Source: Phycisphaeraceae bacterium (GTDB taxonomy: Bacteria > Planctomycetota > Phycisphaerae > Phycisphaerales > UBA1924). From it: 64,000 nt of DNA. This document shows positions 1-8,307 of this stretch, piece by piece. Location: positions 3,389,649-3,453,648 of the forward strand of contig CP075368.1 in the NCBI GenBank assembly GCA_019454185.1. Reading direction: 5' to 3'. The notes under the pieces were generated by a model. The model was given only the letters and a program-made list of their open reading frames with translations, searched no databases and was not told where the DNA came from. The translations under genes and the position numbers were made by a program. Every line of letters starts with the position of its first letter. Positions within the stretch are counted from its first letter, which is position 1.

Positions 1-272
1 TACTCCCGTCTGGCCGTCGGGAGCAACTCGAATCGTCCGGGGACGCGAAGGGTTCGGGCGACGTTGCGGCTCTCCACCCTGGCGAAGGTGATCCCCATGT
101 TCTGGCGCACCGACGCGTTGATATCGACGCGGTTGGTGGGAGCCGGAGCGGCATCGCTTGCCTTTGATTCCGGCGCATCATTGGGCACTTTCTCGCACCC
201 AAGCAGCGCAAGCCCCAGCAGGAGCGGCAGGGTCGACCGGGTCATGCGGTATCGCGGGCGGTGGGTTCTCAT
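1..272 (-). CDS. RND efflux periplasmic adaptor (HlyD/CusB-like), 5' part only
   Basis: The first 90 residues of a lipoprotein run off the window edge. The start MRTHRPRYRMTRS is followed by a hydrophobic stretch and the lipobox LLGC, so the mature protein should be lipidated at that Cys. A short low-complexity linker comes next, then VDINASVRQNMGITFARVE and RTLRVPGRFEL, which match the first beta-barrel/lipoyl strand region of RND membrane-fusion proteins. The start lies 12 bp after the stop of the TolC-like gene on the same strand, so the two are one operon and the inner-membrane pump is expected just outside the window. Together with the His-rich protein upstream this points to metal (Cu/Ag-type) export. 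The substrate is inferred. Confidence 0.8.
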   Translation of the reverse strand, partial: MRTHRPRYRMTRSTLPLLLGLALLGCEKVPNDAPESKASDAAPAPTNRVDINASVRQNMGITFARVESRNVARTLRVPGRFELLPTARRE

Positions 273-284
273 GGTCGGTGTCCT

Positions 285-1778
285 TCAGCGCTGCGCCGCG
301 GAGTGGTTCGGCGTGGTCGTTGGTGCCGCCGGTGCGGGCACCTGGGGAGCGGGTGGTGGGATGCTGGGAGTCGGCGGCCCGATGAGCTCATCGAGTCGCA
401 CGGCCGCGATCGACTCGCTCGCCCTCGCTTCAACGAGCCGGACCTTCGCGGCGTGCTGGGTCTTGAGGGATTCGAGGAGTAGCAAGGGATCGATCCTCCC
501 GAGCGCCGCGACACGGCGCACATCCGCTTCCTGCTCGTCGGCGAGCGGCACGACGCTGGACTCGACAAGGGAACGCTGGGCCTTGCCCGCCTCGTGGCGT
601 GTCAGGGCGATGGCGAGCCTGGAGGAGAGACGCTCGTAGGTCGTCTCGAATCGACCTCTTGCAACTTCGCGTTCGGCGGACGCCAAGGCAATGCCCTGCT
701 GGTTGCGGTTCCAGAGTGGGATCGGAAGGGAAAGCCCAAGCAGGACTCTGTCGTCGCCCTGGTCGCTTCCGTAGCCCGGCCCGATGGTAAGGTCTGGGTA
801 TTGCTTGCGCACTTCAGCTCGCAACCATTGCTCAGAGAGCTCGTACTCGGCGCGCACGGCAGCGAGTTCAGGGTTGCATGAATCCAGCAACGGCACGAGC
901 TCGTCGGCGCTTGTCGTGCGTGCCGCGAATGTCAGCGTCGGCACAAGCGTGGTCGCGGCGTCCGGTGCAAGGCCGAGCATTGCCTTCAGTTGCAGTTCGA
1001 GCTCCTCTACCCTAGCGGTTGCCGCGATTAGGTCGGCCTCACGACCGGCAAGCTCCACGCGGAACAGGCGAGCATCGACGCGGGTCATGGAGCCCGCTTT
1101 CTCCTGCTGGTCCGCGAGCGATGCGATCTCACCGAGTCTTGTGATGAGTTCTTGGGTGACTTCGGCGAGAACTCGAGCGGCCGACCACTCGACCCACAGC
1201 TCTCGCAGTGCGGCTCTCGTTGCCCACTCCTTGGCAGCCACGCGGTCGAGTTCGGCGGCAAGTTCAGCGTCTGCTCTGGCTTTCTCGGCTTCCAGTCTGC
1301 CCGATATTGGGATCGTGATGCCGATGGTCGAACCGGCCACCCACGGGTTCGCCCCTCCACCCGCACCGGACACGATGCGTTCCAGATCGACACCGAGCAC
1401 GGGATCCTGCCAAAGGCCGGCATGGGCAGCGGTCGCACGGGTCACATTGGCCTCAAGGCGTGCCTGGCGCAGGTCCGGGTTGAACACCAGCGCGACCGCT
1501 TCGGCTTCGGCGAGTGAGATCCCATCCGACGGATCGAAGCCTTCGGCCTGGGAGCCACCCTCGACGCGATCGAGCGCGGCAGCAAACTCGCGGACCGACG
1601 AGTCCTCCGGTGATCGGCTGAGCCACGCGGATCTGGTTGCGTCCAGATCCAGCGGCTTCGGCTCGTAGGACTGGCAGCCGGCCAGGCTCGACAGCAAGCC
1701 CGCGAACAGTGCCTTTGAAGCGGCGGCGCACCGGCTGGCGTGCCGCGCGCGTGCGACGTTTGTGGACGCAGTTTTCAA
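285..1778 (-). CDS. TolC-family outer membrane efflux lipoprotein
   Basis: Outer-membrane channel partner of an RND pump. The body has the two-fold repeated long alpha-helical hairpins of the OEP family: SLAEAEAVALVFNPDLRQAR near the N-terminus, later ELVPLLDSCNPELAAVRAEYE, and LGLSLPIPLWNRNQQGIALA, a typical TolC/CusC strand-turn. A signal peptide ending in LSSLAGC marks a lipoprotein. The open frame continues upstream to an ATG at 1892, but that would put about 70 residues before the lipobox. I prefer the TTG at 1778, which has an AGGAT 8 bp upstream and gives a 34-residue signal peptide. The end of the protein is rich in Pro/Ala and close to the adaptor gene. It follows the His-rich gene by about 130 bp on the same strand. 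Confidence 0.85.
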   Translation of the reverse strand: MKTASTNVARARHASRCAAASKALFAGLLSSLAGCQSYEPKPLDLDATRSAWLSRSPEDSSVREFAAALDRVEGGSQAEGFDPSDGISLAEAEAVALVFNPDLRQARLEANVTRATAAHAGLWQDPVLGVDLERIVSGAGGGANPWVAGSTIGITIPISGRLEAEKARADAELAAELDRVAAKEWATRAALRELWVEWSAARVLAEVTQELITRLGEIASLADQQEKAGSMTRVDARLFRVELAGREADLIAATARVEELELQLKAMLGLAPDAATTLVPTLTFAARTTSADELVPLLDSCNPELAAVRAEYELSEQWLRAEVRKQYPDLTIGPGYGSDQGDDRVLLGLSLPIPLWNRNQQGIALASAEREVARGRFETTYERLSSRLAIALTRHEAGKAQRSLVESSVVPLADEQEADVRRVAALGRIDPLLLLESLKTQHAAKVRLVEARASESIAAVRLDELIGPPTPSIPPPAPQVPAPAAPTTTPNHSAAQR

Positions 1779-1908
1779 GATGAGATCCTGATGGAGGTCG
1801 CGTCGAGACAGTCGGGTCAAGACGCGGACTGACGCACCGATACACAGACGCCCGGGCCTCGCCAGAATGGCGAAGCGATGTGGCGCGACCATGAACGATG
1901 ACAGTGGC

Positions 1909-2463
1909 CTAGATCAGCAGAGCGCAGCTCGTTCTTACGAGCCGCTGGGCGGCCGTGAGCGATGAGAGATGGGCCGGCCCTTGCACAAATAGCCCGCCCG
2001 GCGATCCGACTTCCTCGGCCACGGCCGGCTGAGCCCATCCCAGAGCGAGAACGCACGGGACGGCCTGTGCCGCGTGGAGCGTTTGTGCCAAATCCGGCCC
2101 GCGAGACAGGAGTTGCTCGAGGTCGGGGATGGAAATGATCAGACCGCCCGGTCGTTCCGGGTCGGATGGATGGTCATGGTGCCCTGTCGGTCTGAACTGT
2201 GACTGATCTGACTCTGATGGGACGCCGTGATCGGCCTCGACATCGCTGCATGTCGCGGAGCCCGATGCATGGCCGAGCCGATGCTCATCCGCGGAGTGCC
2301 GAGCCGCTTCGGGAGAAAATGAAGCGTGGAGGTGCGAACCATGCCCGTCGTGCGCGTGAGACAGGAACGTCGTGCCGCCGAACACCTGAAGTCCCAGCAC
2401 CGGAGCGATGAGCGTCACCACCAGCCAGAGCACGACCCTGGACCGCTTGATGCGGGCGATCAT
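1909..2463 (-). CDS. His-rich membrane-anchored protein at head of metal efflux operon
   Basis: 184 residues from ATG 2463 (MIARIKRSRVVLWLVV...). One N-terminal hydrophobic segment of about 20 residues is followed by a His-rich stretch with HAHDGHGSHLH and, further on, GHHDHP, suited to metal binding. The C-terminal end is RLVRTSCALLI. The longer frame to 2535 adds 24 residues without a better start. It sits first in a minus-strand run before the TolC-like and adaptor genes, as small His-rich proteins often do beside Cus/Czc-type pumps. A periplasmic metal sensor or buffer is the likely role, but no family name can be assigned from sequence alone. Confidence 0.6.
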   Translation of the reverse strand: MIARIKRSRVVLWLVVTLIAPVLGLQVFGGTTFLSHAHDGHGSHLHASFSPEAARHSADEHRLGHASGSATCSDVEADHGVPSESDQSQFRPTGHHDHPSDPERPGGLIISIPDLEQLLSRGPDLAQTLHAAQAVPCVLALGWAQPAVAEEVGSPGGLFVQGPAHLSSLTAAQRLVRTSCALLI

Positions 2464-2787
2464 TGCCGATGACTTGGCGCGGTGAGACTGATGCACAGGT
2501 TGACAAGTGTATCGGCGAGGAAACGGGGGAGCCATGACCCCGCATTGGTGCGTGGAGCGCGGTGTGAACCCGACGCTGCCTCAAGTCTGGCGAACAGTCG
2601 CGTGAATACTTCGAAAGAGGATGCGTTGGGCAGCATCCGGTTGAACCGCCACCAGGTTTCGCACGTGGCATCTGTTGGCAGAACATGTGTTTCGGCGGCA
2701 GAACGAACGGCTTGATTCAAGGCCAAGTGTCGCGGTGCCGAGGCTTGAACTTGCTCCCTGCTCGCCCCTCCATCACCCGGTACCGCT
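2464..2787. other. Intergenic region between metal operon and recombinase
   Basis: 324 bp between the divergent His-rich gene and the recombinase. A TTGACA-like hexamer occurs at 2499-2504 on the plus strand, but I see no convincing -10 partner. The open frames here look like shadows. The true start of the recombinase could lie downstream of 2788, which would enlarge this gap. Confidence 0.3.
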
Positions 2788-3702
2788 TTGGTCGCCGGAA
2801 CGAAGCCGCGGGATGCTCCCGCGAACGGCTCCCCGAGCGGTAACTCCAGCGGGAGCAAGGGCATGCGAGGTAGCCAGACGGGCAGGAGCAGAACGGACGG
2901 GGCGAAGCGGAAGCGGGAATCGGGTGTCGTTCAGAGACGGGTCGCACGGGCCGCATGGGCCGCGGGCGAGCGAGTAGAACGGGTACGGGGAACCACGGCC
3001 GCATCGGCCGCAACGGCCGCACGATCCCAGAGACGCCCTAAGCCCAAGCGCCGCCTGCCGCCCGAGGTGCTGACCGACGCGGAGGTCCGGGCCCTGCTCG
3101 ACGCCTGCGGCAGGTACACCGCTGTCGCACTCCGAAACCGCGCCTTGATCACGTTGATGTACCGGGCCGGGCTCCGAGTCTCCGAGGCGCTGGCCCTCCA
3201 GCCCAAGGACGTGGATCTTGGGAACGGGATCGTCCGCGTGCTTCACGGGAAGGGCGATCGGTACCGGGCCGTGGGCCTCGACCCCGGGGCGGCCGCCGTC
3301 GTTGCGGCCTGGCTCGCCGAACGCGGCAGGGGCCAGCGCGTGGGGGGGCGTGCCGCGGCACGGGCGAACCCCCGACGGGGACGGGCGGGTGACGGCCAGC
3401 GCGACCCACTCGCAGCCGCTCCGCTGCTCTGCACCGCCTACGGCACGCCCGTCACCACCGGATACGTGCGGCGGCTGATGAAGCGACTCGGGCGGCAAGC
3501 CGGGATCGCCAAACGCGTCCACGCGCACGGGCTGCGGCACACGCACGCGGCACAACTCCGGTCCGAGGGCGTCGATGTCGGGATCATCTCCCGCCAACTC
3601 GGGCACCGATCGCTGCTCACGACCATCCGCTACCTCGACCACATCCAGCCCACGGAGGTGGTGGAGGCGATTAAGAGAAGAGAGTGGACGCTAGGAATTT
3701 AG
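2788..3702 (+). CDS. Tyrosine recombinase, catalytic domain only
   Basis: Phage-integrase-type site-specific recombinase. The catalytic set is complete: Arg about 130 in AGLRVSEAL, Lys in HGKGDRYR, HGLRHTHA (HxxR), LGHRS, and the nucleophilic Tyr about 282 in TIRYLDHI. The N-terminal core-binding (SAM-like) domain is missing. In its place is a basic, Ala/Arg-rich tail with three in-frame tandem 9-bp units (CGGCCGCAN, 2996-3022), so the real start may be well inside. A basic Gly/Arg insertion (about residues 180-205) separates two beta strands of the catalytic fold. It precedes the restriction operon and may have mobilised it or be a relic of an earlier insertion. Catalytic domain sure, start unsure. 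Confidence 0.8.
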   Translation: MVAGTKPRDAPANGSPSGNSSGSKGMRGSQTGRSRTDGAKRKRESGVVQRRVARAAWAAGERVERVRGTTAASAATAARSQRRPKPKRRLPPEVLTDAEVRALLDACGRYTAVALRNRALITLMYRAGLRVSEALALQPKDVDLGNGIVRVLHGKGDRYRAVGLDPGAAAVVAAWLAERGRGQRVGGRAAARANPRRGRAGDGQRDPLAAAPLLCTAYGTPVTTGYVRRLMKRLGRQAGIAKRVHAHGLRHTHAAQLRSEGVDVGIISRQLGHRSLLTTIRYLDHIQPTEVVEAIKRREWTLGI

Positions 3703-3808
3703 CGTCTACCCGAAAGGAGTGTACATTTGTATAATGACATCGTGAATCAGTGTGTCGTGGGAGCAACTGTGTTGCCAGCGTGCGACACAGCAGAATAGGT
3801 GGGACGTG

Positions 3809-3892
3809 ATGGTCATGGTGATAGTGCTTCTCGTTATTGTCGGCTGCTGCAGGATTGTTCAAGAGTTCAAGAATATTGACAGCGGTCGGTAA
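3809..3892 (+). CDS. Possible 27-residue membrane peptide
   Basis: A short frame MVMVIVLLVIVGCCRIVQEF followed by a polar tail (KNIDSGR) and TAA. It has a good Shine-Dalgarno AGGTGGG 6-12 bp before the ATG. The first 12 residues are strongly hydrophobic, then come two Cys and a charged tail, the layout of small single-pass peptides, including some type I toxins. The surrounding 300 bp is markedly AT-richer than the flanks. No homologue can be named, and a chance ORF is possible. Confidence 0.3.
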   Translation: MVMVIVLLVIVGCCRIVQEFKNIDSGR

Positions 3893-4424
3893 TCCAAGCA
3901 TTTCACATGAACTGCTTTTCAGTGGACTGCCGGACTCGCAGCATGATTTACTCGCAGTACATCGCCGCAGAATCGTTGATCTCTAGATCATTGCCGTGAT
4001 CGATCTGTGGCATGAACTTACCGCTCCGTACCCGCCGTAGTTGCGATCCCCGGTGATGGGAGGACCGCCGCCTGTGGGGCGCGGCTCTCACCTCCCGCCG
4101 CTGGGGACGCCGTGGGACGAGCAGATGCGGCTGGCGCGGGAGGCGCTGGACCGGACGTTCGAGTAGGGGAGCGGCAAGACGGAGCGGCTAAGGGCAGCAG
4201 TCGCGGCCACGCTCCGATGAAGCGTCGTCGATCCACACCTCCACACCACCTCCCGCCGGTCGGTCTCCATCCGACCGCACCACCGGACAAACGCCGCGCA
4301 TCGCCGAGCGGCGGACCCAGACCGCGAGCCGCTCTCTGGGCCGGTGCCGACCACTCCGAGCACACGCCGCTGATATGCTGGGACTTGGTCTTCCTCCCCG
4401 CAACTGCTGAACGCTGCGCTCGCC
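3893..4424. other. Non-coding stretch before the restriction operon
   Basis: 532 bp with no gene I would defend. At 4056-4166 on the plus strand a 36-residue frame ends in TPWDEQMRLAREALDRTFE. It reads like the real C-terminus of a helical protein, so this could be the tail of a decayed gene. Long frames on both strands at 4090-4680 overlap hsdM and are compositional shadows. The hsdM promoter should lie here, but no clear -35/-10 pair is visible. Confidence 0.35.
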
Positions 4425-7028
4425 ATGACACAGAAACTGACCCTCGCCAAGCTCGAAAGTCTGCTCCTCGCCGCCTGCGACATCCAGCGCGGCAAGATGG
4501 ACGCCTCCGACTTCAAAGAGTTCATCTTCGGCATGCTCTTCCTGAAGCGGATGAGCGATCAGTTCTTGGCCGACCGGGCCGCTATGCAGGCCGACCTGGA
4601 GTCCAAGGGGACCAGACCCGCTGTCATCGAGAAGCTGCTCGCCAACCCCGACAAGTACGCCTTCTTCGTCCCTGAAGACGCTCTCTGGGAGAAGATCCGC
4701 CACCTCAAGACCAACGTCGGCAACAAGCTCAACAAAGCCCTCGCGGCCATCGAAGATGCCAACCCCAACACCCTTCAGGATGTCCTCAAGGGCATCAACT
4801 TCAACAAGAAGATCGGCCAGCGGCCTCTTGAAGACGAGACGCTCGTCGAGCTGATCCAGAACTTCGACAGCATCCCTCTCCGCAACGAGGACTTCGAGTT
4901 CCCCGACCTCCTCGGTGCGGCGTACGAGTACCTCATCAAGTTCTTCGCCGACTCAGCGGGCAAGAAGGGCGGCGAGTTCTTCACGCCTCCCGAGGTCGTC
5001 CGCACGCTCGTCCAGCTCATCGAACCCGCCGAGGGCATGAGCATCTACGACCCCTGCGTCGGCTCCGGCGGCATGCTGATCCAGTCCAAGCAGTTCGTCG
5101 AAGAGGTCGGCGGTGACCCCCGCAACCTCGAACTGCTCGGCCAGGAGAACAACGGCACGACCTGGGCCATCTGCCGCATGAACATGATCCTGCACGGCGT
5201 CATCGCGGCGGACATCCGCCAGGGCGACACCATCAAGGACCCCCAGCATCTCGAAGGCGCTGAGCTTCGCACCTACGACCGCGTGATCGCGAACCCGCCG
5301 TTCAGCCAGAACTACAGCCGCAAAGACCTGAAGTTCGACGGCCGGTTCCACACCTTCATGCCCGAGACGGGCAAGAAGGCGGACCTGATGTTCGTCCAGC
5401 ACATGGTCGCGGTCCTGAAGCCCAAGGGTCGCATGGCCGTCATCATGCCGCACGGCGTCCTCTTCCGAGGCGGCGCGGAGAAGGAAGCCCGGCAGAGGTT
5501 CATCGAGAGCGGCGTGCTCGACGCCGTCATCGGGCTGCCGCCTGCCCTCTTCTATGGAACAGGCATCCCCGCCTGCATCCTCGTCGTCAACAAGAACGGT
5601 GCGAGCAACCGCAAGAGCGTGCTGTTCATCAACGCCGACCGCGAGTACAAAGAGGGCAAGAACCAGAACTCGCTGCGACCCGAGGACATCGAGAAGATCG
5701 CCCACGTCTACCACAACCGCCAGACCGTCCCCAAGTACAGCCGCGAGGTCTCGGCCGATGAACTCAGGCGTGAGGAGTTCAACCTCAACATCCGGCGCTA
5801 CGTGGACAACTCGCCGCCGCCCGAGCCGCACGATGTCAAGGCCCACCTCTTCGGCGGCATCCCCACCCCCGAGATCGAAGCCCTCAAGCCCTCCTTCGAC
5901 TTGTACCCCGGTATTCGGGAGCGGCTCTTTGCCAGGCGGAAGCACGATCCCGCCTACTGCGACTTCGCCGCAGACATCGAGGAGAAGGACCAGATCAAGC
6001 CCCTGATCGAAGCCGCGCCCGGGCTGACCGCCAAGACCAAGGCGTTCCATGCCGTCCTGCAAGTCTGGTGGGAGAAGAACGTCGGCCTGATCGAGAAGCT
6101 CGCCCCCACCAAAGGCCAGCCCGGCAACGTCTACGAACTGCGCCGGAAGTTTCTCGCGTCCATCACCGACGCCCTTGTGCCCGAGGGCATCCTCGACGGC
6201 TTCAAGGTTCGCGGCTGCTTTGCCAGCTACATGAAGATCCTGTCCGCCGACTTCAAGTCCATCGCCGCGAGCGGCTGGACGCCGGAGTTGATCCCCGAGG
6301 AAGAGATCCTTGAATCACAGTTCCCTGAGGTTCGGGCGGCCTTGGAGAAGGACGAGGCGCGCATCGCCGAGCTTCAAGCCCTGTTCGACGCTGCCGCCGG
6401 CGGCGACGATGACGAGGATGGTGCGGACGACGAGGTCGATGCTGCCGACGATGGGGGTGATGGGGGGGGCGTGCTGCCCAAGGCCGTGGCCAAGGCGCTC
6501 AAGGAGCAGCGGAAGAACCTGAACGGCGACCTCGGCGACAAGAAGAAGTCTCTCAAGATCATCGAGCGGGACTTGAAGGGCCTCGGCGGCGGGCGTGGTT
6601 CCGGCGGCGGAAACGCCGATTCCACGCGCCTGAGAACCGAGAAGGCCACCCTGGACAAGGAGATGGCTGAGCTTGAAGCGAAGATCGCCGCCATTGACCA
6701 GCGCCTCGAAGCCCACGCAAAGCTGGAAGAGGAACTGAAGACTCTGCGGGCCAACATTCGCGCCGGGGAGAGGAAGAAGGATGAACTGATCGCCGCGGCG
6801 CGGGCGAAGATCATGCCCGAGCAGGCCAAGACGCTCATCCTTGCCCGGCTGCGCAGAGTGCTTGGTGAGCAGTTCGACGGCTACCTCCGCCAGCATCAAC
6901 GCGCCCTCATCGAGGCGGTCGAGAACCTGCATGGCAAGTACGCGGTGACGGCCCAGACGATTCTCGATGAGCGCGATCGAGAGGCAAAGAAGCTCGACGA
7001 GTTCCTCGTGGAGTTGGGCTATGCGTAA
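4425..7028 (+). CDS. hsdM: Type I restriction-modification DNA methyltransferase subunit M
   Basis: N6-adenine methyltransferase of a type I restriction enzyme. It modifies the host target sequence together with HsdS. Residues about 5-45 match the HsdM N-terminal domain (FIFGMLFLKRMSDQF). GGEFFTPPEVV introduces the SAM-binding core, with motif I DPCVGSGGML at about 209 and catalytic NPPF at about 290. At 867 residues it is longer than the usual 500-700. The extra C-terminal part starts with a Glu-rich segment and an acidic Gly/Asp linker (about 655-685), followed by a long charged coiled coil (about 700-800). The hsdS ATG overlaps its end by 8 bp, so translation is probably coupled. Confidence 0.96.
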   Translation: MTQKLTLAKLESLLLAACDIQRGKMDASDFKEFIFGMLFLKRMSDQFLADRAAMQADLESKGTRPAVIEKLLANPDKYAFFVPEDALWEKIRHLKTNVGNKLNKALAAIEDANPNTLQDVLKGINFNKKIGQRPLEDETLVELIQNFDSIPLRNEDFEFPDLLGAAYEYLIKFFADSAGKKGGEFFTPPEVVRTLVQLIEPAEGMSIYDPCVGSGGMLIQSKQFVEEVGGDPRNLELLGQENNGTTWAICRMNMILHGVIAADIRQGDTIKDPQHLEGAELRTYDRVIANPPFSQNYSRKDLKFDGRFHTFMPETGKKADLMFVQHMVAVLKPKGRMAVIMPHGVLFRGGAEKEARQRFIESGVLDAVIGLPPALFYGTGIPACILVVNKNGASNRKSVLFINADREYKEGKNQNSLRPEDIEKIAHVYHNRQTVPKYSREVSADELRREEFNLNIRRYVDNSPPPEPHDVKAHLFGGIPTPEIEALKPSFDLYPGIRERLFARRKHDPAYCDFAADIEEKDQIKPLIEAAPGLTAKTKAFHAVLQVWWEKNVGLIEKLAPTKGQPGNVYELRRKFLASITDALVPEGILDGFKVRGCFASYMKILSADFKSIAASGWTPELIPEEEILESQFPEVRAALEKDEARIAELQALFDAAAGGDDDEDGADDEVDAADDGGDGGGVLPKAVAKALKEQRKNLNGDLGDKKKSLKIIERDLKGLGGGRGSGGGNADSTRLRTEKATLDKEMAELEAKIAAIDQRLEAHAKLEEELKTLRANIRAGERKKDELIAAARAKIMPEQAKTLILARLRRVLGEQFDGYLRQHQRALIEAVENLHGKYAVTAQTILDERDREAKKLDEFLVELGYA

Positions 7029-8283
7029 GTCGTTGCGTGAGTTGGCCCATGTTGAATACGGAGCCTCTCCATCGCTGGTTCGCGACGAAGATGGGCGCTA
7101 CCCCATCTATGGCACTGGCGGGGTTCAGGGATTTGCCCTGCGAAGCTTGTTCGACGGTCCGATCACAGTCGTCGGTCGCAAGGGAACGCTAGGCAATCCG
7201 CTCTTCTCTGCGAAACCATGCTGGGTGATCGATACGGCATATGGCGTCGTCGCCAAGGCGGAGGTCGATGCGAAGTGGCTGTTCTTCAACTTGGCAAGGT
7301 TTGATCTCGCATCCCTGAACGAGGCGACGGGCGTTCCGAGCATCAACCGAAACTATTTGTATCGCGTTGAGTTCTGGTCGCCCCATTACCGAGTTCAGCG
7401 TCGCATCGCCGACATTCTGACGACGGTTGACAACCAGATCGAGAAGACCGAGGCGTTGATCGCGAAGTATCAGTCCATCAAGCAGGGGCTGATGCACGAC
7501 CTGTTTACCCGCGGCGTCGATGAGCATGGCCGCCTCCGCCCCACCCACGACGAGGCTCCGCAGCTGTACAAGGAATCGGAGGTCGGGTTCATCCCCGCTT
7601 CGTGGAGTGTTGCTGCGTTGGAGTCGCTCGTCGCGGCAGGCTCTTCCATCACATACGGCGTTGTTCAGCCTGGCGCGGAGGACGATCAAGGCGTGAGGTT
7701 TCTTCGAGGCGGCGATGTTTACGATGGAGAGATCGCGATCAGCGAGTTGCGGACGATCTCGAAGGCCATTTCGGCGACCTATAGGCGGACCCTGCTGCGA
7801 GGCGGCGAGTTGGTGATGTCATTGGTTGGTTATCCCGGTGAAGTGGCGGTCGTTCCAGTTGAACTGCGAGATGCCAACATTGCTCGCCAAGTCGCGCTCA
7901 TTCGTCTCGATGAAGAAGTAGTTACGCCATTCGTCATGGAGTACTTGCTCTCGTCCATCGGCAAGACTCGCTTGTTCGAGAAGCAGAATGGGTCGGCGCA
8001 GCAGGTTATCAATCTCGCCGATCTGAAGTTTGTGCAAGTCACTTTACCGCTGCGCGACGAGCAGACCGCTATCGCCAACCACCTCAGGGCCGCCAGAGAT
8101 CGCGTTAGCAGCGAGAAATCGCATCTTGCGAAACTACGCCGCATCAAGCTGGGACTGATGCAGGATCTGCTGACCGGGAAAGTACCTGTGAAACCGGAGC
8201 ACAATGATCCGGGCAACGGCGTTACGTCCAATGGCTCGCCCAAAGCAGGCGTGAAGGCGCGAACGGAGGGCGTTCATGCCTGA
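7021..8283 (+). CDS. hsdS: Type I restriction-modification specificity subunit S
   Basis: Target-recognition subunit that sets the bipartite DNA sequence for the methylase and the nuclease. The start is the ATG at 7021, inside the last codons of hsdM; an in-frame ATG at 6967 would overlap hsdM far more. The two-domain layout is clear. TRD1 spans residues 1-140, then a conserved helix (ADILTTVDNQIEKTEALIAK, IKQGLMHDLFTRG). TRD2 starts at YKESEVGFIPASWSV, with a matching second helix (LAKLRRIKLGLMQDLLTGKV). The two helices form the spacer that fixes the gap between half-sites. TRD sequences diverge fast, so specificity cannot be read here. Confidence 0.95.
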   Translation: MRKSLRELAHVEYGASPSLVRDEDGRYPIYGTGGVQGFALRSLFDGPITVVGRKGTLGNPLFSAKPCWVIDTAYGVVAKAEVDAKWLFFNLARFDLASLNEATGVPSINRNYLYRVEFWSPHYRVQRRIADILTTVDNQIEKTEALIAKYQSIKQGLMHDLFTRGVDEHGRLRPTHDEAPQLYKESEVGFIPASWSVAALESLVAAGSSITYGVVQPGAEDDQGVRFLRGGDVYDGEIAISELRTISKAISATYRRTLLRGGELVMSLVGYPGEVAVVPVELRDANIARQVALIRLDEEVVTPFVMEYLLSSIGKTRLFEKQNGSAQQVINLADLKFVQVTLPLRDEQTAIANHLRAARDRVSSEKSHLAKLRRIKLGLMQDLLTGKVPVKPEHNDPGNGVTSNGSPKAGVKARTEGVHA

Positions 8284-8307
8284 CCCGAGGAACGAGGGGC
8301 TGGGAGC

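Noticed and set aside
4056..4166. 36-residue frame ending TPWDEQMRLAREALDRTFE
   Set aside because: May be a gene remnant, but too short and without a ribosome site to annotate as CDS.
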